The position numbers and the translations under genes are program-made. From positions 1-12,547 of the forward strand of contig JACQHS010000075.1 in NCBI GenBank assembly GCA_016198915.1: a DNA stretch of 12,547 bases. Direction: 5' to 3'. Position 1 is the first letter of the stretch, and each line of letters starts with the position of its first letter. The DNA comes from Candidatus Omnitrophota bacterium (GTDB lineage: Bacteria; Omnitrophota; Gorgyraeia; Aquiviventales; Aquiviventaceae). Positions 1-5,529 of the stretch are shown in pieces. Below the pieces are notes generated by a model. The model was not told the origin of the DNA, did not search any database, and was given only the letters and a program-made list of their open reading frames with translations.

Positions 1-614
1 ATGCTCGCAGCACCCGGGATGTGGCCGCCGCGCTGGCACGTTTCCGGCAGGCCCGGGGGTGCCAGAATTTCTCCTGAATATTCCTGCGGGCTGCGCACAT
101 CCACCAGCTGCGCGGCGCGCTGCGCGGAGGCGTTCTGTACTTCGGGCAGGAAGGCGCGGATCGAGAAGTCAGGATCTTTCGCCGTGTACGTTTTTGCCGT
201 GAGCTTGGGCTGATCGGTGGAGAGCTCCCGGCCTTCCGCAATCCACTTCTTGCGTCCGCCGTTCATCAGGCGGACGTCCTTGTGGCCGTAGATCTTCAGC
301 TGCCAAAATGCCCAGGCCGCGAACCAGTTGTTGTTGTCCCCGTACAGGATGACCGTGGTGTTGTTGTCAATCCCCGAGGAGCCCATGAGCTGCTCGAACT
401 TTGCCTTGGGGATGATGTCGCGCCGCACCGTGTCGCACAGCTGCGTATCCCAGGCCCAGCCGACGGCGTTGGGGACATGGCCTTCGCCATAGGCTTTGGT
501 GTCGACGTCCACCTCGACGATGCGGATGGAGGCGTCGTTCAGATGCTCGGCAACCCACTCCGTGGTGACCAGGACCGTCTGTTGCGCCGCCGGTGAAGAA
601 ACCTGTGCTGTCAT
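1..614 (-). CDS. Thiosulfate/3-mercaptopyruvate sulfurtransferase, tandem rhodanese (C-terminus missing)
   Basis: The gene starts at the ATG at 612-614 and is open to the left edge, giving 204 visible residues of a family that is usually about 280 long. A GGAGG ribosome site lies 5 bases before the start. The N-terminal rhodanese domain is seen in order: EVDVDTKAYGEGHVPNA (residues 34-50), YGDNNNWFAAWAFW (91-104), MNGGRKKW (117-124). As is normal for the non-catalytic first domain, the loop at about residue 91 has no cysteine. The second domain begins with VDVRSPQEYSG (171-181) and RGGHIPGA (195-202); its catalytic cysteine would lie outside the window. The NNNWFAA and GGRKKW motifs match the CysA2/SseA-like group, which transfers sulfane sulfur from thiosulfate or mercaptopyruvate to cyanide or thiols. 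The gene has its own promoter downstream of the B12 operon. The exact donor cannot be decided. Confidence 0.92.
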   Translation of the reverse strand, partial: MTAQVSSPAAQQTVLVTTEWVAEHLNDASIRIVEVDVDTKAYGEGHVPNAVGWAWDTQLCDTVRRDIIPKAKFEQLMGSSGIDNNTTVILYGDNNNWFAAWAFWQLKIYGHKDVRLMNGGRKKWIAEGRELSTDQPKLTAKTYTAKDPDFSIRAFLPEVQNASAQRAAQLVDVRSPQEYSGEILAPPGLPETCQRGGHIPGAAS

Positions 615-666
615 CTCGACCTCCGTGGTTATGGGCCTCGCAAGGGAAGGATAACCCGAAAAACCT

Positions 667-695
667 ATTATAGAGCCAACTTTCAGCGTCGTCAA
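667..695 (-). promoter_or_regulatory. Sigma70-type promoter of the sulfurtransferase gene
   Basis: Reading leftward, TTGACG (690-695) and TATAAT (667-672) are separated by exactly 17 bases. The -10 box is a perfect consensus and the -35 box matches at 5 of 6 positions. Transcription would begin near 660, giving a leader of roughly 45 bases before the ATG at 614. The -35 box overlaps the TGA stop (692-694) of the upstream membrane-protein gene, so the sulfurtransferase can be expressed independently of the riboswitch-controlled operon. Confidence 0.8.
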
Positions 696-1369
696 GCGCC
701 GGACTGCAGCTTTGCGCTCGTCTCGTAGGCGTGCCACAGGGCGAGCAGCATCAGCATCTCTGAATAGAGGAAAGGCCTGAAGTACCATCGGCCGAGTGCT
801 TGGAGCAGCCCGTCCAGCCCGAGATAGGCCTGGCCCGCGGCGAGGCCCAGGAGTGCCAGGCGAATTGGTGCCGCGGGAATTTTGCGCATCAGCATCACGC
901 TGATGCCGATAAACCCGATGACAAACACGCCCTGGGTCAGCGACAGCAGGACCTGCCAGCCGGACCCTAAATGCAGCGCCCAGCCCACGAGGCGATCGGG
1001 AACCAGGGTCACACCGGCGAACAGCAGCACGAGGCCATACACGGCGAGAAACGGGGAAAACCATATCAAAAGTTTCCTCGGCGTCATCGCCGGATGGCGC
1101 AGGAGCTGGTCGAGGGCAAAGACGCTGGGGAGAGTGAGCCCGATGGAGGTCGCGAACCAGCACGGGCGCAGAGCCAGAAAATGCCTCGGCGCCTCGGTCG
1201 CCGTGAACAGCGCCATGGTCGCGTAGCGGCTCATGACGAACACCCCGCTGACGATGAGCAGCCACCGCAGCCACCGCGGGGACACGCGGCGGTAGCTGGT
1301 CGCGGTGAGCAGCGCGATGCCGCACGCCAGCCCCAGGAAGAAGAGGTAGACCCCGCCGGCCGACGGCAT
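692..1369 (-). CDS. Unrecognised seven-helix integral membrane protein
   Basis: This is a 225-residue, very hydrophobic protein with no family I can name. Seven probable membrane helices are visible at about residues 6-24, 33-53, 66-88, 98-122, 135-161, 168-190 and 198-216. Loops are short and there is no soluble domain, lipobox, kinase or nucleotide-binding motif. Cysteines occur at 16 and 70. It starts 9 bases after the stop of the DUF6580-like gene; the GGAG just before the ATG is too close to be an ideal ribosome site, so translational coupling is likely. It is the last gene of the riboswitch-led operon, and an independent promoter for the next gene begins at its stop codon. By position it may be part of cobalamin or cobalt handling, for example a permease. 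A seven-helix sensor module without its output domain is an alternative. The function is unknown. Confidence 0.85.
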   Translation of the reverse strand: MPSAGGVYLFFLGLACGIALLTATSYRRVSPRWLRWLLIVSGVFVMSRYATMALFTATEAPRHFLALRPCWFATSIGLTLPSVFALDQLLRHPAMTPRKLLIWFSPFLAVYGLVLLFAGVTLVPDRLVGWALHLGSGWQVLLSLTQGVFVIGFIGISVMLMRKIPAAPIRLALLGLAAGQAYLGLDGLLQALGRWYFRPFLYSEMLMLLALWHAYETSAKLQSGA

Positions 1370-1378
1370 CTCCGGCCG

Positions 1379-1909
1379 CTATTTCGACCGGACGCCGGCA
1401 GGCATGACGCCGAGCGACATGATGGCCGCAAACATGCCGAACAACGCGGCGGTATAGATGAGATCGCCCGCGAGCATGTTGCGGAAGAAGGGAAGGCCGG
1501 CGACGTAGCACTGCCACAGTCCAGCGAGCGTGCGCGGATAGATGGCTTCCACCGCCCACACGCCGAAGTTCGTCACCACGAAAAAGATCACCGAGCCGAG
1601 CAGCGACCCCGCCAGAATGCGCGTCGCACTTAGCCGAACACGAATCCACCACCCAAGCAGCCCCGTCACCGCAAACGCGCCCCACGTGAACGGGATCGTC
1701 GAGTGCCAGCCGAGGAACGCGTCGCTCAGCGCCACGATCGCCAGCGGCGAGAGGATCGCCCACCGCTTGGGAAGATACGTGCCGCCGAACAACGCGATGG
1801 CGGTCAAAGGCGTGGCGTTCCACGGATGCGGCACAAGCCGCGAGACGATTCCCACCAGGATCAAGCCCACCACGAGCCACAGGCGCTGACCATGTTTCTG
1901 AATGGTCAT
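1379..1909 (-). CDS. DUF6580-like small membrane protein, possible solitary ECF S-component-like carrier
   Basis: The protein has 176 residues from the ATG at 1907-1909. An in-frame GTG directly before it (1910-1912) is possible; a GGAGG lies 8 bases before the ATG and 5 before the GTG. About five membrane helices are visible. Motifs I recall as typical of the DUF6580 family are SRLVPHPWNATPLTAIALFGG (split as 23-32 and 33-43), a Leu-Ser-Asp motif (61-63), VTNFGVW (112-118) and PFFRNMLAGDLIYT (140-153). The N-terminal pattern resembles S-components of energy-coupling-factor vitamin transporters, so uptake of a small molecule across the inner membrane is a reasonable inference. It lies 51 bases after the BtuB-like gene and 9 before the seven-helix gene, under the same cobalamin riboswitch. 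Cobalamin or a precursor is therefore the favoured substrate. The only cysteine is at 134. No ATPase or EcfT partner is in view. Confidence 0.8.
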   Translation of the reverse strand: MTIQKHGQRLWLVVGLILVGIVSRLVPHPWNATPLTAIALFGGTYLPKRWAILSPLAIVALSDAFLGWHSTIPFTWGAFAVTGLLGWWIRVRLSATRILAGSLLGSVIFFVVTNFGVWAVEAIYPRTLAGLWQCYVAGLPFFRNMLAGDLIYTAALFGMFAAIMSLGVMPAGVRSK

Positions 1910-1960
1910 CACAGGTTCCTCCGTACGTTGTGCATTGTAGCGTCTGCGCCCCTCCGGTGT

Positions 1961-3790
1961 CTACAAGCGCACACGGCCTCCGAAGTAGACGGCCGTCCGC
2001 GGGGAGGGAAAGCCGATGATCTCTTGGTAGCGGCGCCCGAAGAGGTTTTCCACTCGGGCGTACAATTCAGCGAACCGATGGATTTGGAAATGCATCCCCA
2101 CGTCCACGGTGCTGTAGTGTCCGAGTTTTTGCCGGCCCACATCCTCGCGGCTGCCCACGAAATTGTACCGGGCATCAAACGCCAGGCGCTCCCTCGGCGC
2201 GTAGCGAAGCGAAAGGTCCGCCGTCTGGTGCGGCACGCGCAGCAGCTCTTCCCTGGACGGTTCCTCGTACGCGCCGACGTACGTATAATGGCCCTCGAGC
2301 GACAGGCCGTGCCCGAGTTGAACAGCCGACTCAAGTTCCACGCCCCGCTGCTCGGTTTCTCCGATGTTCACCGGTGCCACGCCGGCGAATTGGATGAGCT
2401 GATCCACTTCGCGGTGGAAGAGGGTCGTTGAGACGGCGAACCGCCCGTCTCCCCAGGCGTGATCCAGCCCAACCTCATAGTTGTCGCTCTCCTCAGGCAC
2501 AAGATTCGGATTGCTGAAGTTCGGGAAGTACAAATCGTTGAGCGTTGGAGCATGGAACGCCTGGGAGTAGCCGGCGCGGAATTTCGGCCCGTCTTTCCCG
2601 AACCGATACGCGGCAGACGCTTCCCAGGAGCTGTCCCGCCCGAACGTATTGTGCCGAAGCCACCGCAGCCCCGAGACGAGCGTCAACCGGTCGGCGATGG
2701 TGACGTGCGGGCTGAGGTACAGCGACCCGGTGCGGACGCGCTTGTCGAAGGACCCGGTATCACCTGCCTGGGATTCCACTTCAGCCCCCAAGGCGATCCC
2801 TCCCCACGGGACCCAGGTCACATCATGGCGCCATTCTCCCCCGATGAGTTTCGTGACAAAACGGCTTTCCGCCTGCGTTTGGGTCGTCCCGGGATTGGCT
2901 TGGTCGAGGTCAACGAAGTCGGAGCGGTTTGTGACGACCTGCAGACGCTGCTGCCACCAGTCCGCGACCTGGTGGCTCAGGGTGGTGCTGGCGATGATGA
3001 GTTTTTCGGTGTTGCGCCGGTTCGGATCCGGTCGAAAGGCGCCGTCATCCACGCCGACCCGCCCCTCATGGTACCGGACGGCGGTATCCAGATCGACCGT
3101 ATCGGTCAATTGCGTGATCGAGCGGCCCGAGTACGTCATGTTGCGGTAGTCATCATCGGCGCTGACCCCGTTCGAGTCGATCCGGCTGATCGAGGTCGAG
3201 AACCTCGACGGACCGGACGACCAGCGGAACTCCCCCGTCTCGCGGGACGTCCGGTCGGTGCCAAACTCCGTGGCGGCGGCAACACCGGTGCCGGGAATCT
3301 CCCCTCCATCCTTCGTGATGATGTGGATGACGCCGCCGACCGCATCGGAGCCGTAGAGCGCGCTGGCTCCGCCGCGCAGGATTTCGATGCGGTCAACGTT
3401 ATCCGTCGTCAGGTGCGCGAAGTCGAACGCCCCGGTTGTGGGGCTGTTCACCTGCACGCCGTCCACCAAGACGAGGACGTGCGCAGCACCCGATCCGCGA
3501 ATGACGGCATTGGTCACGCGGCCGATCCCTCCGGACCGTCGGACATAGACGCCGGGCACGTGGCGTAGGGCGTCGCTGACGAACATCGCGCCCCACCGCT
3601 CCAATTCCTCGCTGGTGATCACCGTGATCGCCCGCGTCGCCTGCACCCGAGACTCGGGAATTTTTCGTGCCGACAGGACCGTATCCGTCCAGGGGGCAGG
3701 CGGGGTGGCCCAAACCGTGTTGACGCTCAGGATGAGGCCGACCATCCAGCCTACTGCGGAAATGACTCGCGCGCTTCTCATGCGGACCAT
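1961..3790 (-). CDS. btuB: TonB-dependent outer-membrane receptor, probable cobalamin receptor (BtuB-like)
   Basis: The protein has 609 residues, close to the length of known BtuB proteins. A signal peptide occupies about residues 1-28, ending in VWA. A TonB-box-like DTVLSAR follows at 36-42. The plug domain covers about 45-160, with ITVITSEELERWGA (55-68), DALRHVPGV (73-81), IRGSG (97-101), VLVDGV (107-112), IEILRGGASALYGSDAVGGV (135-154) and INIITK-like IHIITK (155-160). The rest is a beta-barrel with many alternating aromatic strands, ending in a VENLFGRRYQEI region near the C-terminus. The ATG at 3790 follows GAGGAG with 6 bases between. The gene lies 33 bases after the DUF4430 gene. Such receptors bind corrinoids or siderophores and import them with TonB energy; the cobalamin riboswitch upstream is the reason to favour corrinoids. 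The final residue is leucine rather than the usual aromatic. Confidence 0.9.
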   Translation of the reverse strand: MVRMRSARVISAVGWMVGLILSVNTVWATPPAPWTDTVLSARKIPESRVQATRAITVITSEELERWGAMFVSDALRHVPGVYVRRSGGIGRVTNAVIRGSGAAHVLVLVDGVQVNSPTTGAFDFAHLTTDNVDRIEILRGGASALYGSDAVGGVIHIITKDGGEIPGTGVAAATEFGTDRTSRETGEFRWSSGPSRFSTSISRIDSNGVSADDDYRNMTYSGRSITQLTDTVDLDTAVRYHEGRVGVDDGAFRPDPNRRNTEKLIIASTTLSHQVADWWQQRLQVVTNRSDFVDLDQANPGTTQTQAESRFVTKLIGGEWRHDVTWVPWGGIALGAEVESQAGDTGSFDKRVRTGSLYLSPHVTIADRLTLVSGLRWLRHNTFGRDSSWEASAAYRFGKDGPKFRAGYSQAFHAPTLNDLYFPNFSNPNLVPEESDNYEVGLDHAWGDGRFAVSTTLFHREVDQLIQFAGVAPVNIGETEQRGVELESAVQLGHGLSLEGHYTYVGAYEEPSREELLRVPHQTADLSLRYAPRERLAFDARYNFVGSREDVGRQKLGHYSTVDVGMHFQIHRFAELYARVENLFGRRYQEIIGFPSPRTAVYFGGRVRL

Positions 3791-3823
3791 TGGTTTCTCC
3801 TCATATGCGTTCAGCGGCAGCGA

Positions 3824-4228
3824 TCAGTCGAAGTACACCCACTCGACACGATCACCTGCCTGCAATTTCGTGTGAAAAGGACTCACGTTGCCATTGCCGT
3901 TCACCTTTACCATCCACCACCGATTCTTGGCGGCATCAATCGGCACCCCGTCGATTTCCGCCACTTCGCGTGTGTCGCAGCAGACCATGCCGCTCTTGAC
4001 GGGGTACAGCACGGACACGGCATCCTTGGGGGTTGACCCGCGGGTGAGCAGAATCGATTCTTCGAGGGGCGGCTTTCCGAGGGGGCCAAAATCCACGCGC
4101 ACCGTGACCGGGATGCGTTCCTTCACGAGAAACGTCCGCCCGGATGGGTCTTTCACCGTCAGCCCGCGGGAGCCGAGACAACCTGCACTCAGTCCCACCA
4201 CGACGAACACCAGCGGCCAACTCCGCAT
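3824..4228 (-). CDS. DUF4430-domain lipoprotein, possible periplasmic cobalamin-binding partner
   Basis: The protein has 134 residues. The start at 4226-4228 is fixed by a perfect AGGAGG 7 bases upstream; the longer open frame to 4351 runs through the terminator hairpin and is not used. Residues 1-16 form a lipoprotein signal peptide with lipobox LSAGC, lipidated Cys17. The rest fits a single DUF4430 domain: SILLTRGSTPKDAVSVL (58-74), EIDGVPIDAAKNRWWMVKVN (91-110), and the closing LQAGDRVEWVY (122-132). DUF4430 also forms the C-terminal domain of the eukaryotic cobalamin carriers intrinsic factor and transcobalamin, and is found in bacterial proteins near vitamin transporters. It is the first gene after the cobalamin riboswitch and precedes the BtuB-like receptor. 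I infer a corrinoid-binding or hand-over role in the periplasm or at the outer membrane. A Cys83-Cys84 pair, unusual for a domain this small, is a candidate disulfide or metal ligand. Confidence 0.85.
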   Translation of the reverse strand: MRSWPLVFVVVGLSAGCLGSRGLTVKDPSGRTFLVKERIPVTVRVDFGPLGKPPLEESILLTRGSTPKDAVSVLYPVKSGMVCCDTREVAEIDGVPIDAAKNRWWMVKVNGNGNVSPFHTKLQAGDRVEWVYFD

Positions 4229-4235
4229 CGTTGAA

Positions 4236-4241
4236 CCTCCT
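4236..4241 (-). promoter_or_regulatory. Ribosome binding site deciding the DUF4430 start
   Basis: A perfect AGGAGG lies 7 bases before the ATG at 4228. It follows the riboswitch terminator, so it is transcribed only on read-through. It rules out the upstream in-frame start at 4351. Confidence 0.85.
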
Positions 4242-4286
4242 TGCCCCAGCCTCGGGGGGTGTGCTGGTGGGCGCATCGGGGGGAAC

Positions 4287-4315
4287 AAAAACCCCTGACG
4301 ATAAATCGTCAGGGG
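4287..4315 (-). terminator. Intrinsic terminator, expression platform of the cobalamin riboswitch
   Basis: On the minus strand an 11-base arm (4305-4315) and its exact complement (4292-4302) form a GC-rich-based hairpin with a very short loop, followed by a run of five T (4287-4291). It lies 75 bases after the riboswitch P1 helix and about 45 bases before the ribosome site of the first gene. That is the layout of a transcription-attenuation switch: ligand-bound RNA terminates here, and free RNA reads through. I did not find a convincing long antiterminator pairing by eye. Confidence 0.85.
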
Positions 4316-4368
4316 CAGGTCCCAGTTTCCTCCACCCTCGACTCGCTCCACGGAGCTGCAGTGAAGGC

Positions 4369-4387
4369 CCCCCGCCTGCGGCGGGGG
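4369..4387 (-). repeat. GC-rich palindromic hairpin, copy 1 (possible riboswitch P13)
   Basis: CCCCCGCC and GGCGGGGG arms of 8 bases flank a 3-base loop. The core palindrome at 4371-4385 reads CCCGCCTGCGGCGGG on the plus strand. It follows the P1 helix of the riboswitch by 3 bases, where class-I cobalamin riboswitches carry the P13 hairpin that kisses loop L5. It lacks a T-run, so it is not itself a terminator. A near-identical palindrome lies inside the riboswitch at 4443-4457. Confidence 0.6.
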
Positions 4388-4390
4388 ACG

Positions 4391-4548
4391 GTTCGTTGGG
4401 TCGGTCTTCTGGCTCCCCGATTACCCTTGCGCCTTCCCATCCCCCGCCTACGGCGGGCAGACAGTGGCACTTGCAAGGGGACGTGCTGGGGTTACAGCGG
4501 CGGGTCCGCGCCCGACTTTCACGGGCTTCCCACGGTCACCCAACGAAC
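4391..4548 (-). promoter_or_regulatory. Cobalamin riboswitch (class I-like aptamer)
   Basis: Read on the minus strand, the 5' end (4538-4548) and 3' end (4391-4401) are exact complements over 11 bases, forming P1. Between them the conserved core appears in order: GGAAGCCCGTGAAAGTCGGG (4511-4530), GCGGACCCGCCGCTGT (ending near 4495), a CACTG followed by GGGAAGG arm, and the B12 box GCCAGAAGACCGACC (4399-4413; consensus GCCAGGAGACCTGCC). These are the diagnostic sequences of the cobalamin aptamer, which binds adenosylcobalamin or a related corrinoid and represses downstream expression. The peripheral arm holds a short palindrome (4443-4457). The gene-free stretch 4229-4597 is fully taken up by promoter, aptamer, hairpin, terminator and ribosome site. 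It controls the DUF4430-btuB-DUF6580-membrane protein operon. Confidence 0.96.
4443..4457. repeat. GC-rich palindromic hairpin, copy 2, inside the riboswitch arm
   Basis: CCCGCC TAC GGCGGG on the plus strand forms a 6-base-pair stem with a 3-base loop. It sits in the peripheral arm of the riboswitch between the CACTG and GGGAAGG elements and differs from the copy at 4371-4385 by one loop base. This may be an ordinary variable-arm hairpin or a dispersed genomic palindrome that landed in a tolerant position. Confidence 0.55.
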
Positions 4549-4562
4549 AATCAATTTTCTGT

Positions 4563-4591
4563 ACGGTACTACGGTGAACGCAGCGTGTCAA
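4563..4591 (-). promoter_or_regulatory. Probable promoter of the riboswitch-led operon
   Basis: A perfect TTGACA (4586-4591) is followed after 17 bases by TACCGT (4563-4568), a weak -10 box matching 3 of 6 positions. A start near 4556 would place the first transcribed base just before the 5' strand of P1 at 4548, which is where the riboswitch needs it. The box lies 6 bases after the stop of the TIGR04073-like gene. Confidence 0.55.
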
Positions 4592-4597
4592 GTAAAA

Positions 4598-4981
4598 CTA
4601 TTGCATGGTATCAATCGGGCAGTCTTTGGAGAAATGGATGTATTCGCCTTCCACTTTCGGGGTCCAGAACGTGAGTAATTCGCCAAGCCCGCGCAGCGTG
4701 CGCCGTGCGCTGAAACCGATGCCGTTGGCGATGCCGTGGAACACATTCTTGCCCTCGCGCGCCGCCTTGCCAGGCTGGCGGATCATCTCCGTCCACCCCA
4801 GCCCAAGATTGAGGGCCCCGCGGGCCAGCGTGTTGCCGGCCTTCTCTCCGTAGGTGGCCTGGTCATCATTGGCCTTCGCGCAGATCGGGCACAGGCGGGC
4901 TTTGGGCTCAGCCGCGGCAGCCGGCTGGGCGAAGGCGACAATCAGCGAGGCGATCACCAGGCGCTGCATCGTAGGTCTCAT
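4598..4981 (-). CDS. Secreted small protein, TIGR04073-like (exosortase-associated family)
   Basis: The protein has 127 residues from the ATG at 4979-4981. Starts at 4990 and 4969 are also in frame, and none has a strong ribosome site. A signal peptide ends in PAAAA near residue 24. The mature part has KAGNTLARGALNLGLGWTEM (split 47-56 and 57-66), then a GIANGIGFSARRTLRGLGEL region, matching the pattern I know from TIGR04073 proteins (RG-x-NL-x2-G-W-x-E, then a hydrophobic Gly-rich stretch and a TF-x-P end). That family is found in Geobacter, Verrucomicrobia and other genomes with exosortase systems; its role is unknown. An odd feature is a LCPICAK motif (31-37) just after the signal peptide and a third cysteine near the C-terminus, which could bind a metal or form a disulfide. 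It lies divergent from the nuclease-family gene. Confidence 0.75.
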   Translation of the reverse strand: MRPTMQRLVIASLIVAFAQPAAAAEPKARLCPICAKANDDQATYGEKAGNTLARGALNLGLGWTEMIRQPGKAAREGKNVFHGIANGIGFSARRTLRGLGELLTFWTPKVEGEYIHFSKDCPIDTMQ

Positions 4982-4985
4982 TATA
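4980..4985 (-). promoter_or_regulatory. Candidate -10 box for the TIGR04073-like gene
   Basis: A perfect TATAAT overlaps the ATG at 4981. No good -35 box is 16-18 bases upstream. If it is used, transcription starts near 4973 and the true start codon would be the ATG at 4967-4969, on an almost leaderless message with a signal peptide shorter by four residues. The call is tentative. Confidence 0.3.
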
Positions 4986-5002
4986 GCCATTCCGGGCAAG
5001 GG

Positions 5003-5032
5003 TTGACACTGCTTCGCATCACATGATAGCAT
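5003..5032 (+). promoter_or_regulatory. Probable promoter of the nuclease-phosphatase gene pair
   Basis: A perfect TTGACA (5003-5008) is followed after 18 bases by TAGCAT (5027-5032), which matches the -10 consensus at 4 of 6 positions. Transcription would start near 5040, leaving about 40 bases before the ATG at 5081, with GGAG 5 bases upstream of that start. Confidence 0.5.
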
Positions 5033-5080
5033 TGAAACGATAGTCGTACACCGTGTTTCGTCGAGACTGAAGGAGCGGTC

Positions 5081-5518
5081 ATGGCCGACGCGCCCCACGA
5101 GCACAACGGGCTCGTCCAAATGGAAGTCAGCAAGATCCGCATCGACGAGCGGCGCGGAGAGCAGGTGGTCGTCCTGAAGGAGCGGAACGGCAACCGCGTG
5201 CTGCCGATCATCATCGGCATTTCCGAGGTCACGGCCATTAAGATGAAGATCAGCGGGATCCAGCCGCCGCGGCCCTTGACGCACGATCTCCTGCAGGACA
5301 CTATCGCGCAGCTGGGCGCAACACTGGCGCGCATCGTCATCACCAAGTTGGAGTTCAACACGTTTTTCGCGAAGCTCATCCTGCAGACCAAGGAAGGCGC
5401 GCTCCATGAAGTGGATGCCCGGCCCTCCGACAGCATCGCCGTGGCCCTGCGGGCCGATGCCCCGATCTTCGTCTCGGAGGAGGTCCTGAACCAAGTGGCC
5501 TCCAGCTACGGGTTATAG
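5081..5518 (+). CDS. Bifunctional nuclease family protein (BFN / DUF151)
   Basis: The protein has 145 residues, typical for the family. A GGAG 5 bases before the ATG supports the start. The whole length is a single BFN domain: LPIIIGISEVTAIKMK (41-56), RPLTHDLL (64-71), FFAKLILQTKEG (95-106) and VDARPSDSIAVALRADAPIF (111-130) followed by VSEEVL. Plant members have been reported to cut both RNA and DNA, while the role of bacterial homologues is not settled; some are fused to UVR domains or encoded near RNA and amino-acid metabolism genes. No signal peptide or membrane segment is present, so it is cytosolic. It is followed 11 bases later by the histidine phosphatase, suggesting one transcript. 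Confidence 0.93.
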   Translation: MADAPHEHNGLVQMEVSKIRIDERRGEQVVVLKERNGNRVLPIIIGISEVTAIKMKISGIQPPRPLTHDLLQDTIAQLGATLARIVITKLEFNTFFAKLILQTKEGALHEVDARPSDSIAVALRADAPIFVSEEVLNQVASSYGL

Positions 5519-5529
5519 GCGCCCCCCCT

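Noticed and set aside
2459..3568. Plus-strand open frame of 369 codons opposite the BtuB-like receptor
   Set aside because: The receptor frame carries a signal peptide, TonB box and plug motifs. The opposite frame has none and is explained by codon bias.
3824..4351. Longer DUF4430 start at 4351
   Set aside because: It would translate through the riboswitch terminator and lose the signal peptide position. The ATG at 4228 has AGGAGG 7 bases upstream and opens directly into a lipobox.
4369..4387. GC-rich hairpin as an intrinsic terminator
   Set aside because: It has no T-run on either strand. The real terminator is the hairpin at 4292-4315 with five T.
4598..5494. Extended minus-strand frame of 298 codons upstream of the TIGR04073-like gene
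   Set aside because: The added part is the antisense of the nuclease-family gene, and the signal peptide only makes sense with a start near 4981.
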